The notes: generated by a model not told the origin, from the letters alone. A stretch of 64,000 nt of DNA from Hirundichthys speculiger (GCA_018398805.1 JAGFBZ010001170.1:2373348-2437347); one strand, 5' to 3'; positions 38,240 to 49,880 are shown, numbered from the stretch's first letter. Made by a program: numbers and translations.

Positions 38240-38340
38240 ATATTGCCATTTAATTGTTGCTGCTCCACTGCTATTTCCCAGTTTGGGATCAATAAAGTAC
38301 ATCCATCCACCTATCTATCCATCCATCCATCTATCTATGG
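38240..38340 (+). mobile_element. LINE 3' tail (Rex1/L2-type) with ATCC/CTAT repeats
   Basis: The sequence TTTGGGATCAATAAAGTACA followed by ATCC and CTAT repeats has the form of the 3' end of fish Rex1/L2-type LINEs. The body is not visible upstream, so this is a 5'-truncated copy. Confidence 0.55.
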
Positions 38341-39036
38341 GTAACTCTTCACAAACATCACCCAGTGCGTCAGGGTTAGCGGTGCGGTTCTGAGACCGCT
38401 GTCCAGACACCACAAAAACCGAAAATAAACCGCAATCAAGTAACTCACTGCAAGAATGTGACGAAGTTTCCTCATTTAACCGTTGAACCAGTCCTGGTCG
38501 TACACTCTCTTCCTATCTGGACAGCCTTCGAGGACCACAGTGGAGACAGTGAACTCTGAACACCACCACACGTCCCCTGCTTGAATTGCGCGCGTAACGC
38601 ATTTCAGCGCTAACAGGTTTGGCAAGCTAGCTCTCATTAGCGAGAAATTACGCTTTCAGACATTTCCATATAAGTCGCTATCACTGCTCATGAGGGAGAG
38701 CATTTTATTTCTGAACATTACAAGAGCGATAATAAATACATGGAGTATGGCTTTCTTTAAAATTAGCATTTTGAACACCTGTAACTTAGATTTCAGGCGC
38801 CTTCGTGCTAATGTAGCAGGTCAGTAACTGTGCTTTTTCTTCTTAAATTTGCCGCTTCGTAACATCTAACGGACTCTTCTGCCTATGGGAAAGCATGGGT
38901 TGTTTTAAACTTACGATGTATGCACTTATTTAACTTACCTTTCAATGTCCAGGAAAAGTAACAACGCAGGCGAGAAACTGCGAGCTTTCTGTTTCGAGAT
39001 GAGCACCGGTGACCACAATGCAAAGCGCTTGCGTCC

Positions 39037-39044
39037 TGACGTCA
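39037..39044 (-). promoter_or_regulatory. banf1: Perfect CRE (TGACGTCA), probable banf1 promoter area
   Basis: A full palindromic cAMP-response element lies in a locally CpG-containing patch about 1.3 kb 5' of the banf1 start codon. The short plus-strand frame starting at 38945 shows no family and is probably incidental. Assignment to banf1 is by position only. Confidence 0.35.
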
Positions 39045-39645
39045 TGGCGTACGTAAGACGCTGTGTTTTATTTGTGGTCTCGCAGGATCAGGGAACCAGC
39101 CCCACTCGCAGTCTGAAAATTCAAAGTTTCTCAACAACCAACCTTTCATTTACTCTGGTAATACAGTCTGTTGATAAAAGCGTGTGCTACAAATTTGTTA
39201 GATGTAAAGAAGTAAAAACTGAGCCCTTAAAAAATGAAATAAAAATGAACAGTTTTGTGAAGCTCAGTATTCATGATGGCCCCGTAACATTCCCCAATTT
39301 AACCCTTAGGGATTTTCTAATATTATTCACTCTCCTACCACGAAGCACAAAAAATGCACTTTTTAAAGACAAGCTATTAAAAAATGTTATAAATCAATAT
39401 CATATTCTATGATATCATACTGTAGGCCATACAATCATATCATATTGTATGTCATATTTTTCATCTACACCTGATCCTAATTATTGATATCAAATATTCT
39501 TTTAAAGATTTTAACTTTTTAAATACCAAGTTTTTGTCATGACGCCACCATGTTTTAAATTAAAAAAAAAAAACAGAAAAGAGTATTTTCAGCATACTAC
39601 ATGCAGAGTGTTATTTATTTTTTATTTTATTTTACATTGAATTAT

Positions 39646-39960
39646 TACAGCCTGGGATATGTAAATGATTAGCAGCAACATCGATTTTTATGCATCAATA
39701 TTTTTTGTGCAGTCAAATTCTCGCACTCATATTGCTATGCACAAAAAATGCATTTGTCATAGAGATTTCTATAAAAGGACTTTTTTTTTTTTTTTTTTAA
39801 TCACAGCTTGGGATATGTCAATGATTGGCAGCATAATTGATTTCTATGCATTATTGTTTTTGATAGATTCATATACACTCATACTTTTCAGTGCAAAAAG
39901 GTGCTTTCCTAAGGTAGCTGTAAAATTAAAAATAGATCCGTGTAATGTAAATTTACAGAA
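39646..39960. repeat. Diverged tandem duplication, period about 156 bp
   Basis: The stretch beginning ACAGCCTGGGATATGTAAAT at 39647 is repeated from 39803 as ACAGCTTGGGATATGTCAAT, with further matches through GATTTTTATGCAT and GATTTCTATGCAT. A T-run separates the units. No function is apparent. Confidence 0.7.
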
Positions 39961-40192
39961 AACATGAATTCAGCACCAGAGCACAAAGGTTGGTCATGAA
40001 AATGACATGTTGATCAATTATTTGATTTTTATATTATGAACAGTGCTTTGGGTCAAATGCAGTTCTTATAATGTAAAGTGAGTAAACAGATATTCTTAAT
40101 ACATTATATTATAAATCAATCACTGCAGAATATTAGATAAATGCACAATGAACACAAAGAGGGAAAATAGTGTTTACTGCTTTCAGAGTGAA

Positions 40193-40198
40193 TTTATT
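40193..40198 (-). terminator. prdx5: Candidate prdx5 poly(A) signal
   Basis: AATAAA on the minus strand about 240 nt after the prdx5 stop codon, a reasonable 3' UTR length. No downstream GU-rich element was verified. Confidence 0.4.
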
Positions 40199-40437
40199 TA
40201 TTTTGTCACAAGTAACAGTTTACACAGACTAATGAACTGTCCTTGGGATAGCTTTTAATGTCATAATTGTGCGCATTAATTGCTTTCCAGCTCTGTCTCT
40301 GACACAAGTATCCACAAGTAATTTGCATCTGTCTTTGGGGAAAAGGGAAAGTTTGAACAGGCTCCTGGCAAGATGTATTAGTGCAACTTTCAGTTACTCA
40401 GGGGGAAGTAATTTGGTTTAATAAGCTCAGCATAAGC

Positions 40438-40543
40438 CTACAGCTCAGATAGAATGTTGGAGGCGAGACTGCAGGTCAGTCCAGTGCCATCAGGCTCCAC
40501 ATTGATCTTCTTCACAACTCCATCTTCCACCAACATTGCATAT
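40438..40543 (-). CDS. prdx5: Peroxiredoxin 5, coding exon 6
   Basis: Last exon: completes R, then YAMLVEDGVVKKINVEPDGT and GLTCSLASNILSEL, then TAG. Cys180 in GTGLTCSLA is the resolving Cys of atypical 2-Cys peroxiredoxins. The C-terminus is SEL, where human has the peroxisomal signal SQL. Confidence 0.96.
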
Positions 40544-40746
40544 CTGAAACACACCATGAAGTGCAAATGCAATTTAGAACATAATTTAGTTCACCAGAGA
40601 AGACAACTAGAATAAAAATAATTATAAATGCACATTTGGTGTTTCCTAACAACAGTGGAAAATGTATATTGATGTCTTTTCTAAAAAAATATTGTTGTTA
40701 GCATTAAAATTTTCATCATAAACTTAAAAAGGCAAAACAAGGTTAC

Positions 40747-40811
40747 CTCTTGGAGCGTTTGTTCCCCAGGACCTGCACAATCTGATCACTGTCAAGTAAC
40801 AGGTCAACTGC
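40747..40811 (-). CDS. prdx5: Peroxiredoxin 5, coding exon 5
   Basis: Encodes AVDLLLDSDQIVQVLGNKRS plus K and two bases of the next Arg codon. Acceptor TTTTTTAG, donor GAG|GTAACC. It continues the thioredoxin-like fold and joins the last exon in phase 2. Confidence 0.95.
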
Positions 40812-40895
40812 CTAAAAAAGGAGGGGAAAAAAATGTTAATGAGTACACCCAGTCATGAAACTTTAAATGGACAGAAACCAGACAACTATTTTTAC

Positions 40896-40934
40896 CTTCG
40901 TAAATGCTCCAGTTGGATCAGCCAGCATTCGAAC
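40896..40934 (-). CDS. prdx5: Peroxiredoxin 5, coding exon 4 (13 codons)
   Basis: A 39-nt micro-exon encodes VRMLADPTGAFTK, conserved in the family. Acceptor GTGCAG, donor AAG|GTAAAA. It is too short for open-frame detection but fixed by phase and by homology on both sides. Confidence 0.95.
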
Positions 40935-41010
40935 CTGCACAAAAAAAGTAGTAAAAAGCTCTAGCAGGCTACTATAAATGTGAAAGATCATTGTGCAATG
41001 TAGTCCATAC

Positions 41011-41142
41011 CTTGCCCTCTGCTCCATGCTCCTTTCCCCATGCAGCCATGACAAAAGCATCATTGACAGAGATGCATGCGACCTCCTCTACACCCTTAGT
41101 TCTCAAGTCACCAGCCTGTTGCACGAAACCTGGGAGGTGAGT
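41011..41142 (-). CDS. prdx5: Peroxiredoxin 5, coding exon 3
   Basis: Encodes [40 protein letters not shown] and AEGK. THLPG follows the peroxidatic loop, and Cys100 corresponds to the non-catalytic third Cys of human PRDX5. Acceptor CTTCCAG, donor AAG|GTATGG, phase 0 at both ends. Confidence 0.96.
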
Positions 41143-41225
41143 CTGGAAGCAACAAATGAAATACAAGGTCAGCTGACACAAAGGGCACTTCATATTGGCA
41201 GGCAGTGTTGGGACTGTGGCCTTAC

Positions 41226-41360
41226 CTTGGAGCAGCCAGGTGTAAAAGCTCCAGGTACAGCAAAGAGAACTCCCTTTTTCCCCTTAAAGAGTTGATCCAT
41301 CACCACCTTATTTCCTGGCTCCCCCTCCTGAACTTCCACAGCTGGAAGATGTTCACCAAC
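41226..41360 (-). CDS. prdx5: Peroxiredoxin 5, coding exon 2 with the peroxidatic Cys
   Basis: Encodes [30 protein letters not shown] and [23 protein letters not shown] holds the peroxidatic Cys75 with the conserved Pro and Thr. Phase 0 exon with consensus splice sites. Confidence 0.97.
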
Positions 41361-41629
41361 CTGACAGGAATTGAGATGAAAACAATGATATCTTCATTTT
41401 CAAAATTATGCCAACACTTAAGAGTGCTGTAAGTATTACTGCAATGTGAAATGTGTTTATTCTGTTTGGGAAAAATGCCAGGTTACTTACACAGCAAGTT
41501 GCATTTCTACAGTTGGTACAATATCAGATAGAAGGGCGTACAACTACTGAAGACATTTAGCTAACCTTGTATTTACAGAACAGCATGGTTGTTCTGGAAT
41601 TCAAGAGAATTTTCTTCTTTGACACTTTT

Positions 41630-41800
41630 ATCAGAATCAGAATCAGAATCAGAATCGTTTTAATCGCCAGGTACGTTCACACATACAAGGAATTTTGTTC
41701 CGGCAGGTGGTAACACTCTCAGAATAAGAAAGGAATATGTAATAAGAAAAACAGGATATGTACATCATATACAAAAGTAAAAAAAAAAAGTAAGTAAAAA
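41630..41800. repeat. LINE/SINE tail with (ATCAGA)n
   Basis: In prdx5 intron 1, four tandem AATCAG units precede text typical of a common fish retroposon tail (a TTTTAATCGCCAGG-type stretch, then ACAAGGAATTTTG). No coding body is attached. Confidence 0.5.
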
Positions 41801-42820
41801 ATAGAATAAAATAAAATAAATAGTTAAGTAAGTAAAATAGTATTTATAAAATAGATTTATGTAATCAGTGAAAGAAACTTTATTGAAAATAAATAAAGTT
41901 TCTTTCCACCGATGCCTTTTGTAAAAAGCATAGCATTTTCATTAGTTATTTTAAATCTCACACAGTTGTGACTGGAGAGGAAAGAGCAAAGATCACTAAA
42001 AAAAACATGTGAGTTCAAGATAAACATTTAATTTACACATTTTCTAACTTACATTACTATATATTGAAATTAAACAGTCTTCTGTGATGAATGAAGATAA
42101 CTTTGCCGACTTAAATTTCAAAATTAGATTATATGAATTCTTCTTAAGACCATTGGAGGGCGACAAATCATTATAACTGTAATATATTTGTGTTAAACCG
42201 GTCTATTTTCAAACTTAAATAGAGTAATTCAGTGGCATACGCTCTTTCTGATTTAACACATACAAACCGGTTTCACAAGTTATAAAACATATACATTACA
42301 TCCTAAAGGTTATGGCCTTTTCAACAATTTAGATAAACCTGGTCTTCTCACGTCATGCAGATGGAAAATACAATAAAGCTTCGAGAGACCTTAAACTTGT
42401 GCAAATACGAATAAAAAGAGACATACGAGCGATACGTTAATGTATAAAATAATTCAAGACAAAGTAACGAAAGAGTCGTGTTAACAATAAACGCTTTAAA
42501 AAAAAAAAAACCTTATCGGTATCTGTGTATAAACAGCCAGTATGCGATTAATTTAATGTAAACAACGCTCAAATCACGTCGATCAGGTGCTGAAATGAAC
42601 GCGGTTTCAATCACAGACAGGACCATAAACAAATCTTATAGTTCTTGCAAATAGGCTGTCATGGCGACAGATTCCTGAGGGACGGCAAGCTACAGTGAAA
42701 AAAATAAAAGAAGGACCTAACGGTCTATTTTAGCTATTTTACAGCCAAAAACACTCTCACATCACGCACATATGACGCACAGTAAAACTAACATTTGTTA
42801 GTTAGTTAAAAGTGTGTTAC

Positions 42821-42916
42821 CTGAATAGGCATTCTGGAGCTTGGAGAATGATGCAGCAGCCTGACGCACTGGACAACTCTGGGGGTTTTCAAGACGGTCG
42901 TTGTGACGGATAGCAT
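42821..42916 (-). CDS. prdx5: Peroxiredoxin 5, coding exon 1 with mitochondrial presequence
   Basis: Prdx5 reduces hydrogen peroxide, alkyl hydroperoxides and peroxynitrite in mitochondria, peroxisomes and cytosol using thioredoxin. The six exons join to 190 residues. Residues 1-28 (MLSVTTTVLKTPRVVQCVRL onward) contain Arg, Lys and hydrophobic residues and no acidic residue, as expected of a mitochondrial targeting peptide. A second Met at 29 (MPIQVGEH) would give the short extramitochondrial form, as in mammals. Donor TTCAG|GTAACA. The gene lies between banf1 and esrra on the same strand; human PRDX5 is likewise near ESRRA. Confidence 0.95.
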
Positions 42917-42949
42917 TATAGCCCACTGTGAAGCTAACTGGCTAAATTT

Positions 42950-45184
42950 CAGTAAAGCGTGAAGGTAAAGGGCGTTGCGTTTTTTTTAATTGTTATTGCT
43001 TTCGGCGTTCAGACTGGTTCAGACACTCTGCAAACTGGTTTAACGTCCCCGTCACTCTAGCTTAGCTATACTTACAGCAGCTACAGCGATTTCGCACATT
43101 GTAGGTACTTTAAATAGCTTCCTGACTCCGTTAATACTTGAATTTACTGCACCATCTGGACAAAGAAGCGGTGTGTCTGATTTGAGTGGTAGATAAATGT
43201 TCTGGGACATGATAAACCAGAGCGGATAGATATAAAAAAAAAAAAAAAAAAAAAAAAAACTATTTATTTTTGGTTTTTATTCGTTTATGCAGTCAACATA
43301 GAAGGAAGAGGAACCTCAGTTGAGTTTGTGTAACTTTTTGTAATGTGCAAGTCTCCGTATCTCCATGTCAATACCGTGACCGCCGTTTGATTGCTGCACG
43401 TGACAACAGCACAGGTGGGATCGATGGAAATTGGAATTAATCATATTTAAGTCAGCGAAGTAGCTGCGCATGAGCAGACCCCTCCCTAAAGTTTAGCTGT
43501 TTACTGCACCCGTGATTTCCCATCTGCGCATGAGTGAAAACAGACGTAACTATACGTAGTGTATTTGTGTTTAATGTTTCTGTCTAAACAAACGTGAACT
43601 CCTTTTTATGTTTCCACTACACAAAATTTCAATGGGAAATGTTTAAATTTAACTTAGCAACTTCCTAGATTGATTAAGGTTTGTGTTAAAAATTAAATAA
43701 ATAAATACATCATACCAATGAAAGTAAATTCCAGTCGTTTTGGCTTCTCACATCATACAAGCAATGTACACTCAGATACACAATGTTCTACCAGATCCAC
43801 CAAATTATAGTTTAGTTCCCTAAAACTCATCTCCCATTAATCATCATGAACCCTGGGCAAAAGGCCATGAAGTGGTTCAGGCTGTTTTTGTGTTAACACT
43901 GGTGACATTTTGTGACGAGTACTCATGTAAGTGGGGTTTGTCATGCAGGAGAAAAAAAAATATTTTGCCTTATTCACCTGTGAAAAGTCAAAATATCATA
44001 CCTGTCAATGCCAACTACAAATTATTCATTTCGCATGCTCAGTACCTGCAATAATCTTTTTTTTTTTTTTTTTTTTTTTTTGCACAAACATGATGAAAGT
44101 TTCTACTGAGGGATGAACTTTTGAACAGCAGTGTTCCTGATTGTATCTTTACATTCCAAAACAAGACACAAGGGCGTACATAAACATCCACAGTGAGAGA
44201 TGAGGCTGACGATATGTAGTGGTGGTGCGTCCATTTATTACACAACACAAAGCACCTACAATAATCCACTCCTCATCACGTCAGACAGTGGAAGATCTCA
44301 CTTTTTTCACAGTGAATTTATGAGGACATGTTTAGACAAAGACATCAAACCATTTCATCTAAATGAAGAAAAAAAAAAAAACCTACACACAGAAATTCAC
44401 AGCCAGTATCACACACAAAAATAAAGCAGTGTCAACAAACGACAGTAAATTGAGTAAAAAATAGAATTTAATCATTTAAATAGTCTTTCAAAATACAAAC
44501 ATTGATTTGTACTTCTAAATAAGATAACATTTAGTAGCTATTTGTAATTATAACTGGCAATGTTAAATGTACACTGTGGCTATACAAGGAAATGTGTGAG
44601 GTTTGGTAATTTATCGTATTGCTCATTTATATTACTGTGCGCATTAGTATTAGGACCTACAAATGACTGTATAATTTGAAGAGTGATAATGCAAGTGACC
44701 AACCCTCCACCATAACCCATCGTACCAAAAACACAAGTGTCTGCTAATGGAAAAAAAAAAAAAAAAATCTACTTTTGCATATATGAGCAAGTTAAGATAA
44801 AGGAACTGAAACAGATCTAATTTGAACCTGGCCTCTGCAGTTATGTTTGCTTCAGAAATGTGACTGTGTGAAATCTAATTGGAAAACAAATCATAGACCA
44901 ATACATTTTTTTTAGATGACAGCTGTAACTTAGGAAAACAAGAAACTGAAGTTACATTCTGTCAGATATCTATTCCTGCTCATAAGTGCTAATTCTAGCA
45001 GTCAGAGAATGAAAATACCAGTTGTGTGAAACTATGCACCACCAGGCATCTCATACAGCAGGATTACAACAGAAACAAATGAACTCAGGTAATGTGCAAC
45101 AGCAAGACATTCAGAATATCCGAATTTAAGTTGACAAATTTACAGACCTTGAGTTACATTTGTCTCCACAGTTATTTGGCCATC
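42950..45184. other. prdx5 upstream region and intergenic DNA
   Basis: The left part should hold the prdx5 promoter. I find no trmt112, which in human lies between ESRRA and PRDX5. A 25-nt T run is at 44057-44081. Other open frames are incidental. Confidence 0.5.
43234..43259. repeat. Poly(A) run
   Basis: 26 consecutive A between prdx5 and esrra, with no recognisable retroposon body next to it. Confidence 0.9.
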
Positions 45185-45262
45185 TGGCGTTTGCTGCCTA
45201 CTGAGGTAGCCTTTTGTAGCTTCACGATGCCACCGGATGTATAGAACCATTCAAATTGATCC
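45185..45262 (-). other. Unassigned exon-like segment with stop codon
   Basis: After a good acceptor (TTAATTTTAG) one frame reads DQFEWFYTSGGIVKLQKATS, then VGSKRQMAK and a stop. I do not recognise the protein. It could be a terminal exon of an unlocated minus-strand gene, or chance within a long esrra 3' UTR. Confidence 0.35.
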
Positions 45263-45710
45263 CTAAAATTAACAATCAGCCTCAGAAAAAACAGCACTGT
45301 TTAAAAAAACAAAAAAAAAAATTAGAATAAAATCACTGATTATAGCTTGAATGAAAAGCCCAATTTCAGTACCAAACCCACAAGTGTGTCACAATGTAAA
45401 TAAAATACCCTTATATCCTATAGGGGAGACTGTATGAAAAAGCAAGTTTCAACTCTTTACAAACATCAGCACACTGTAAGCTGCACAAATATCCTTTGCA
45501 ATGGGGAATTGGTATCACTTTTGCTGGCTTTTTCATCTTCCATCACACGTTGCATGTTTATTTATAAGGAACTGTACATGGCTAAAAGAGTCATGACCAT
45601 TCGGCCACTAAATATTTTCAGGGATCTGATATTTTCACCAGACACTTCAGTTTTGCACTGCATGTGAAGCTTATTATAATGATGTTTTGTACCGTAAGTA
45701 TACAAACCTT

Positions 45711-45836
45711 CTGAATAAAGAGTAGGACTTTTAGGATGCTTTCAGACAGGGTTTCAACATCCAAAGGAAAGATGTTGCATAAGTTGCATTTCTTGTAGCC
45801 CTGAGCCCATTCCAGAGCATTTGCAAGTTCAAGTTC
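45711..45836 (-). other. Unassigned exon-like segment next to a poly(T/A) run
   Basis: One minus-strand frame is open over about 41 codons (ELANALEWAQGYKKCNLCNI, then FPLDVETLSESILKVLLFIQ and K) up to a weak GTTTGT donor. Its phase does not match the segment at 45185-45262 directly. The upstream side is a 58-bp A-run on this strand, so any acceptor or continuing frame is unreadable. Family unknown. Confidence 0.3.
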
Positions 45837-45845
45837 AAGTTCAAT

Positions 45846-45848
<3 letters not shown>

Positions 45849-45894
<46 letters not shown>

Positions 45895-45906
45895 TTTTTT
45901 TTTTTT
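45849..45906. repeat. 58-bp poly(T) run
   Basis: Nearly pure T, broken by one G at 45894. Length and sequence here are likely to be unreliable in any assembly. Confidence 0.9.
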
Positions 45907-47213
45907 GTGCATCCACAGGAAGAGGAAAAGGAGGAGAAGGGATCTCGGACTCAGACATTTGAGATCTTTTATGCAACGTTCTTCACTACCGCAGAAAATG
46001 CAGCAAACTCTCACCACATATACATATCAGTCATATAGGTTAGTGTTACACGTTACAGACCACATATGAAACAAGACCCACCATTTTTTGAACACAGCTG
46101 GAGGTCAAACTGTGGTTCCAGTGGAGGAGGGGCGTATAAAAAAGCAGACGATTGCTTATAAAATAACTCAATGAATCACTGCTGTTGCCACGTTAGCTTT
46201 GAAGTCAGAGTTGTGTTCTTTCCTCGATGTCGTCGTATATGAATAGGCGCTCATCTGAAGCAATTCTTGGGTGGCATTAGGATTTACATACAACACTTCA
46301 TGTACAGGATTTTATGGACGCTCCAAGTGCGCTTCTCATTGACTACAAATTCATTGCACAAGCTTTTATAAAGTAGCTATTCCGCACTAGACATCAGTGG
46401 CTCCCAAAGTGCTGCAGTTTTCCTCACTCTTAAGTTTTTATATTTTTTTAAATACAGTCATCTGGTATCCCTCACTGAACCAGTTTATACTTGAAGCTTG
46501 ATTTAAAAAAAACAAACAAAAAAAAAAACTCAGCACTTGGGCCCAAATATTTGCAAATAAACACATACTAATGGACGCCTCACCATTTTATCCACATTCT
46601 GACTCAGAGACATTAATCCAGTCATCATATTGCTTTTGATATATTGCAAATAATTCCTATGGTTTGCCAATGATTGCACAGTAACCTATGGTAAATACAA
46701 ATTCTTGATGTGTATTTCAATTTCACTGCATACTAGACCCTCAAGCCTTTCACCAGATGCATTATTATGGCTTTCAATAGTGGTTGTGGTATTATTTTAA
46801 AAAGTTCAAAATGTACATGAGTGAAGTCACTTCTTGGATATCTAAAATTGTTCTTCAGTGGTTAAATAACTTCAGAATAATTCTCTTACAGCATACCACA
46901 AACATACCACCAGGTAAATAAATGCCAGAATACTTCTCAGCCTTATGTTACACATTATCATTCTTGAATCTGAAGCCTTTCGCTGAAGTTCGGCAGTTAC
47001 GTCTTACTGTTAATTCCCACATAGTACATGAAGACATTAGTTTTTCCTTCTCTCACATGGTTTTGTCATCTCATCTTGTGGAAAAGCATAATTTCCTCAT
47101 TATTAAATCTCTAATAAAAGCTTTCCTTTTTTTATCGACCACTCATCCACTTTTGAAGACTAGATATCTGTTGGGTCTTTCTCGCATCCTCTTTACTTCT
47201 TCTGTTTCCTGCT

Positions 47214-47467
47214 CTAAGGAGAGTCCATCATGGCTTCCAGCATCTCCAGAAATAGTTTGTGCATGGGTACACCACCACGGGTCTTGATGCTGTAGAACGT
47301 GGTGAGAGCACGGCCAGCAGTCTGTCGGAGGAGAGGCAAAGTTAAAAGGAGACGTCCTGCCCGCTGGGGGTCATCTGGACGCCGCTGACATTCCAGCTCC
47401 AGCAGGGCCTGGTGGAGAAGGTCCCGCAGCTTCTGCACAGCTTCCATGTCCTCAATGTAAACAGAGT
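47214..47467 (-). CDS. esrra: Estrogen-related receptor alpha, coding exon 6 (LBD end, AF-2)
   Basis: Encodes the end of the ligand-binding domain: completes D, then [57 protein letters not shown]. The helix-12 coactivator surface [11 protein letters not shown] is the ERR-alpha form (ERR-gamma ends LEAKV). Two extra residues, SP, follow the usual human end. Confidence 0.96.
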
Positions 47468-47568
47468 CTGACACAACAGCAAGGAGCACATGGTTAGGCA
47501 GGAGGTAGGGTGTAACTGTAGTGCTCTTCAATCTTCAAATATATATATATACACACCAGATTAATACA

Positions 47569-47596
47569 ATCTCAGATAAAAATGTTTATCTGAGAT
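47569..47596. repeat. Perfect 12-bp stem hairpin
   Basis: ATCTCAGATAAA and its exact complement are separated by AATG, immediately outside the left end of the Tc1-like relic in the last esrra intron. Confidence 0.6.
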
Positions 47597-47610
47597 GTGC
47601 TAATGTATTC

Positions 47611-48770
47611 AATAAAAACTAAGCCAAAATGCAGAAGGAGGGGCTTTGTATGACAAGTATGACACAGCTAAAGAGGGCAAATTACCGAACAAGGGAGGAC
47701 GACACACACGTGACGGAGCGTGAGGGTCGCATACAGTTGATCACATGCTTTCACGAGCATGAGAGCGAAGGACTTACGCGCACAAGACCAACCAAGAACG
47801 CAACAGAAGTGCGACAGATAGAAAGCAACTTTGTTTTTTTTTTCTTTTGCTGGCATCAAACAAAACAAAACATCTTCTAGAAATAAATGCATCGAAGGAG
47901 TTTATTAACCAACTTGTTTCTCAATTCCAAGTTCACCACACAGCTCCAGTCATTCTCTTAACTAAAATGAGCTGAAGCTTTACTACGGCAGGTGACGTTT
48001 ATGACCACTGGTGAGTGAAAGGGCTGTAACTGGCTGTTTGCAAAATAAACAAATAAATACATACACGTATACAAAAACTGACCAAAGTCCATCTAACAAA
48101 CAAATATCTAGATCTTCTAGTATTTGGGACTGCATTTCCATTTTCACTTTGTCTGTTTAAGAAGCATAGTTTCAGCCCTCTTGTTTGAGAGATGCTGCTA
48201 TATTCTTTTCCGAGAGAAGAGACTTGCTCCTGGTAGTCCTTCTAAAGAAGCCACGCCTCTTTTTCTAAGTGCACTATCATTAACAATTAACAAGCTTACT
48301 GAGGCCTGCAGAGCCTGATATAGGCCTGTTTTGTTTTGCTCTTTAATTTCTCTGAGTATGCACAGTCTGAACTTGGCTTTAAGTTTCTGGGACTTCTTGA
48401 CTTCTGTTTCTGGAAAGATTTGCAAGGAAGTTTTCATCTTGTGGAATAATCTTTTTCAATGTAGAATGATGAACTCCAAATACTTTGGGAATAGATTTAT
48501 AACCTTCTCCAGATTGACTGGAAGCCAAAGTGAATGCTATATGATGATGATTATTGAAGTCTCTCCTCCTTGGCATTCTGTTCAAACTTAAATACAAATT
48601 GCAAAAATGTCTGCTTTTATAGAGATGATCACACTTGCTCATGATCAATAATCAAGTGCATTTGTTTAGCAGCACCTGCCCACTAATTAAACTCAATTGG
48701 CAGTGGTGAGAGTTTACTTTGTATTTCATACATTCCTCTGCATTTTGGCTTAGTTTTAGTTCAGTAAATA
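47611..48770 (-). mobile_element. Internally deleted Tc1/mariner relic in esrra intron
   Basis: Inverted ends share AACTAAGCCAAAATGCAGA (47617-47635; complement at 48738-48755). On the minus strand 48379-48580 encodes a Tc1 transposase N-terminus: MPRRRDFNNH, then SGEGYKSIPKVFGVHHSTLK (the helix-turn-helix of the paired-like DNA-binding domain). The DDE catalytic part is missing, and 47640-47900 looks unrelated to Tc1. The element is not autonomous. Confidence 0.75.
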
Positions 48771-48912
48771 ATCACACAGTTTACTGTTTAACATGTGGTT
48801 AATCTGAGCCTGTATTTACTTAATCATTATTATCATAATTATTTGCAAAAGTTTTATGATTTATAGATCATAATCTATGTCATCCTTAACTGCTGTACAA
48901 CAGCCAAAGTAC

Positions 48913-49185
48913 CTGAATTTGTGAGTGCGATGGCTTTTAGCATGACAAATTCCTCCCGGTCCACATTCAGTGCACGGAAACGGCGAGCAAGCTGACTAAT
49001 TGCTGCATTTAGCTCTGTCAGTCCAGCAACACGCGACATCTCCTCATCTAAGACAAAATCCTCAGCGAACACCACCTCGTCCTCACACCCGACGATCGAA
49101 CGGTACGCTACACCCAGAACCAGCACCTCGAGCCACACCGACTGCAGCACTGACATCTGGTCTGCCAGAGAGAGTGACAGGAAGC
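48913..49185 (-). CDS. esrra: Estrogen-related receptor alpha, coding exon 5 (LBD)
   Basis: Encodes FLSLSLADQMSVLQSVWLEV, LVLGVAYRSIVGCEDEVVFA, EDFVLDEEMSRVAGLTELNA and ALTNS: helices 4 to 9 of the nuclear-receptor ligand-binding domain. Acceptor CCTGCAG, donor CAG|GTACTT, phase 1 at both ends. Confidence 0.97.
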
Positions 49186-49880
49186 CTGCAGGAGATGAGA
49201 TGGAAAAACAGGAATACAATATTTTTATATGATGAGAATACAACAGGTTCATATATCACAAAAAGTTAGTGCTAGCTAGAGTGGGCAGCTGGTGATTCAA
49301 CTCCAGATGATGACACACTTGATACTTCAAGAGTTCAGATATCAGCCTAAGTTCATCATCTCATCTCCAGATATATCACACACAACAAGATCACATTGTT
49401 ATCATCTGTTAGAAACTCAATAACAAAAAATACAAAGGAACCAGAGAAAAAGGCTGTAGGTCACTACTTAGTAACACCCTCTTTAATGAAGGACATAGAC
49501 TGTAATTTTATTTATTTAGTATCAAGAAACATTTCTGTCAGCTCTTGTTTGGGGAATTTTCACCTATTCTCCAAACAGAAAGTTGTGAATTCTGATTTTT
49601 ATCCATTTATTTTTAGAAATTCAGCATGCAGTGCCCTTTTGAGGTCTATCCACATATTTTCCATCAGATGCAGGTCATGCGAGGGTCATGGCTCAAGGCA
49701 ACCTTTAGAGTTACATTCATGCTGGCTATTCATATTGATCAATATTCTAGTGATGGCGTGAGTGAAATTAAAACAGAACATTTTGTTCCTGTTGAGTTAG
49801 AGTGGATCAAATCTCGCGTACATTGCTTTCATACTATCCCAGCATCTTGTCCCCTCCTTTATTCTGTCTGCATCTTTTAC

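Noticed and set aside
38945..39412. 155-codon plus-strand open frame near the banf1 promoter
   Set aside because: No recognised domain. It changes into AT-rich Lys/Phe sequence, and it starts in a promoter-like CpG/CRE patch. More likely chance.
40925..40940. tRNA B-box-like GGTTCGAATGC on the minus strand
   Set aside because: It is the start of prdx5 coding exon 4. No A box, cloverleaf or T-run terminator fits around it.
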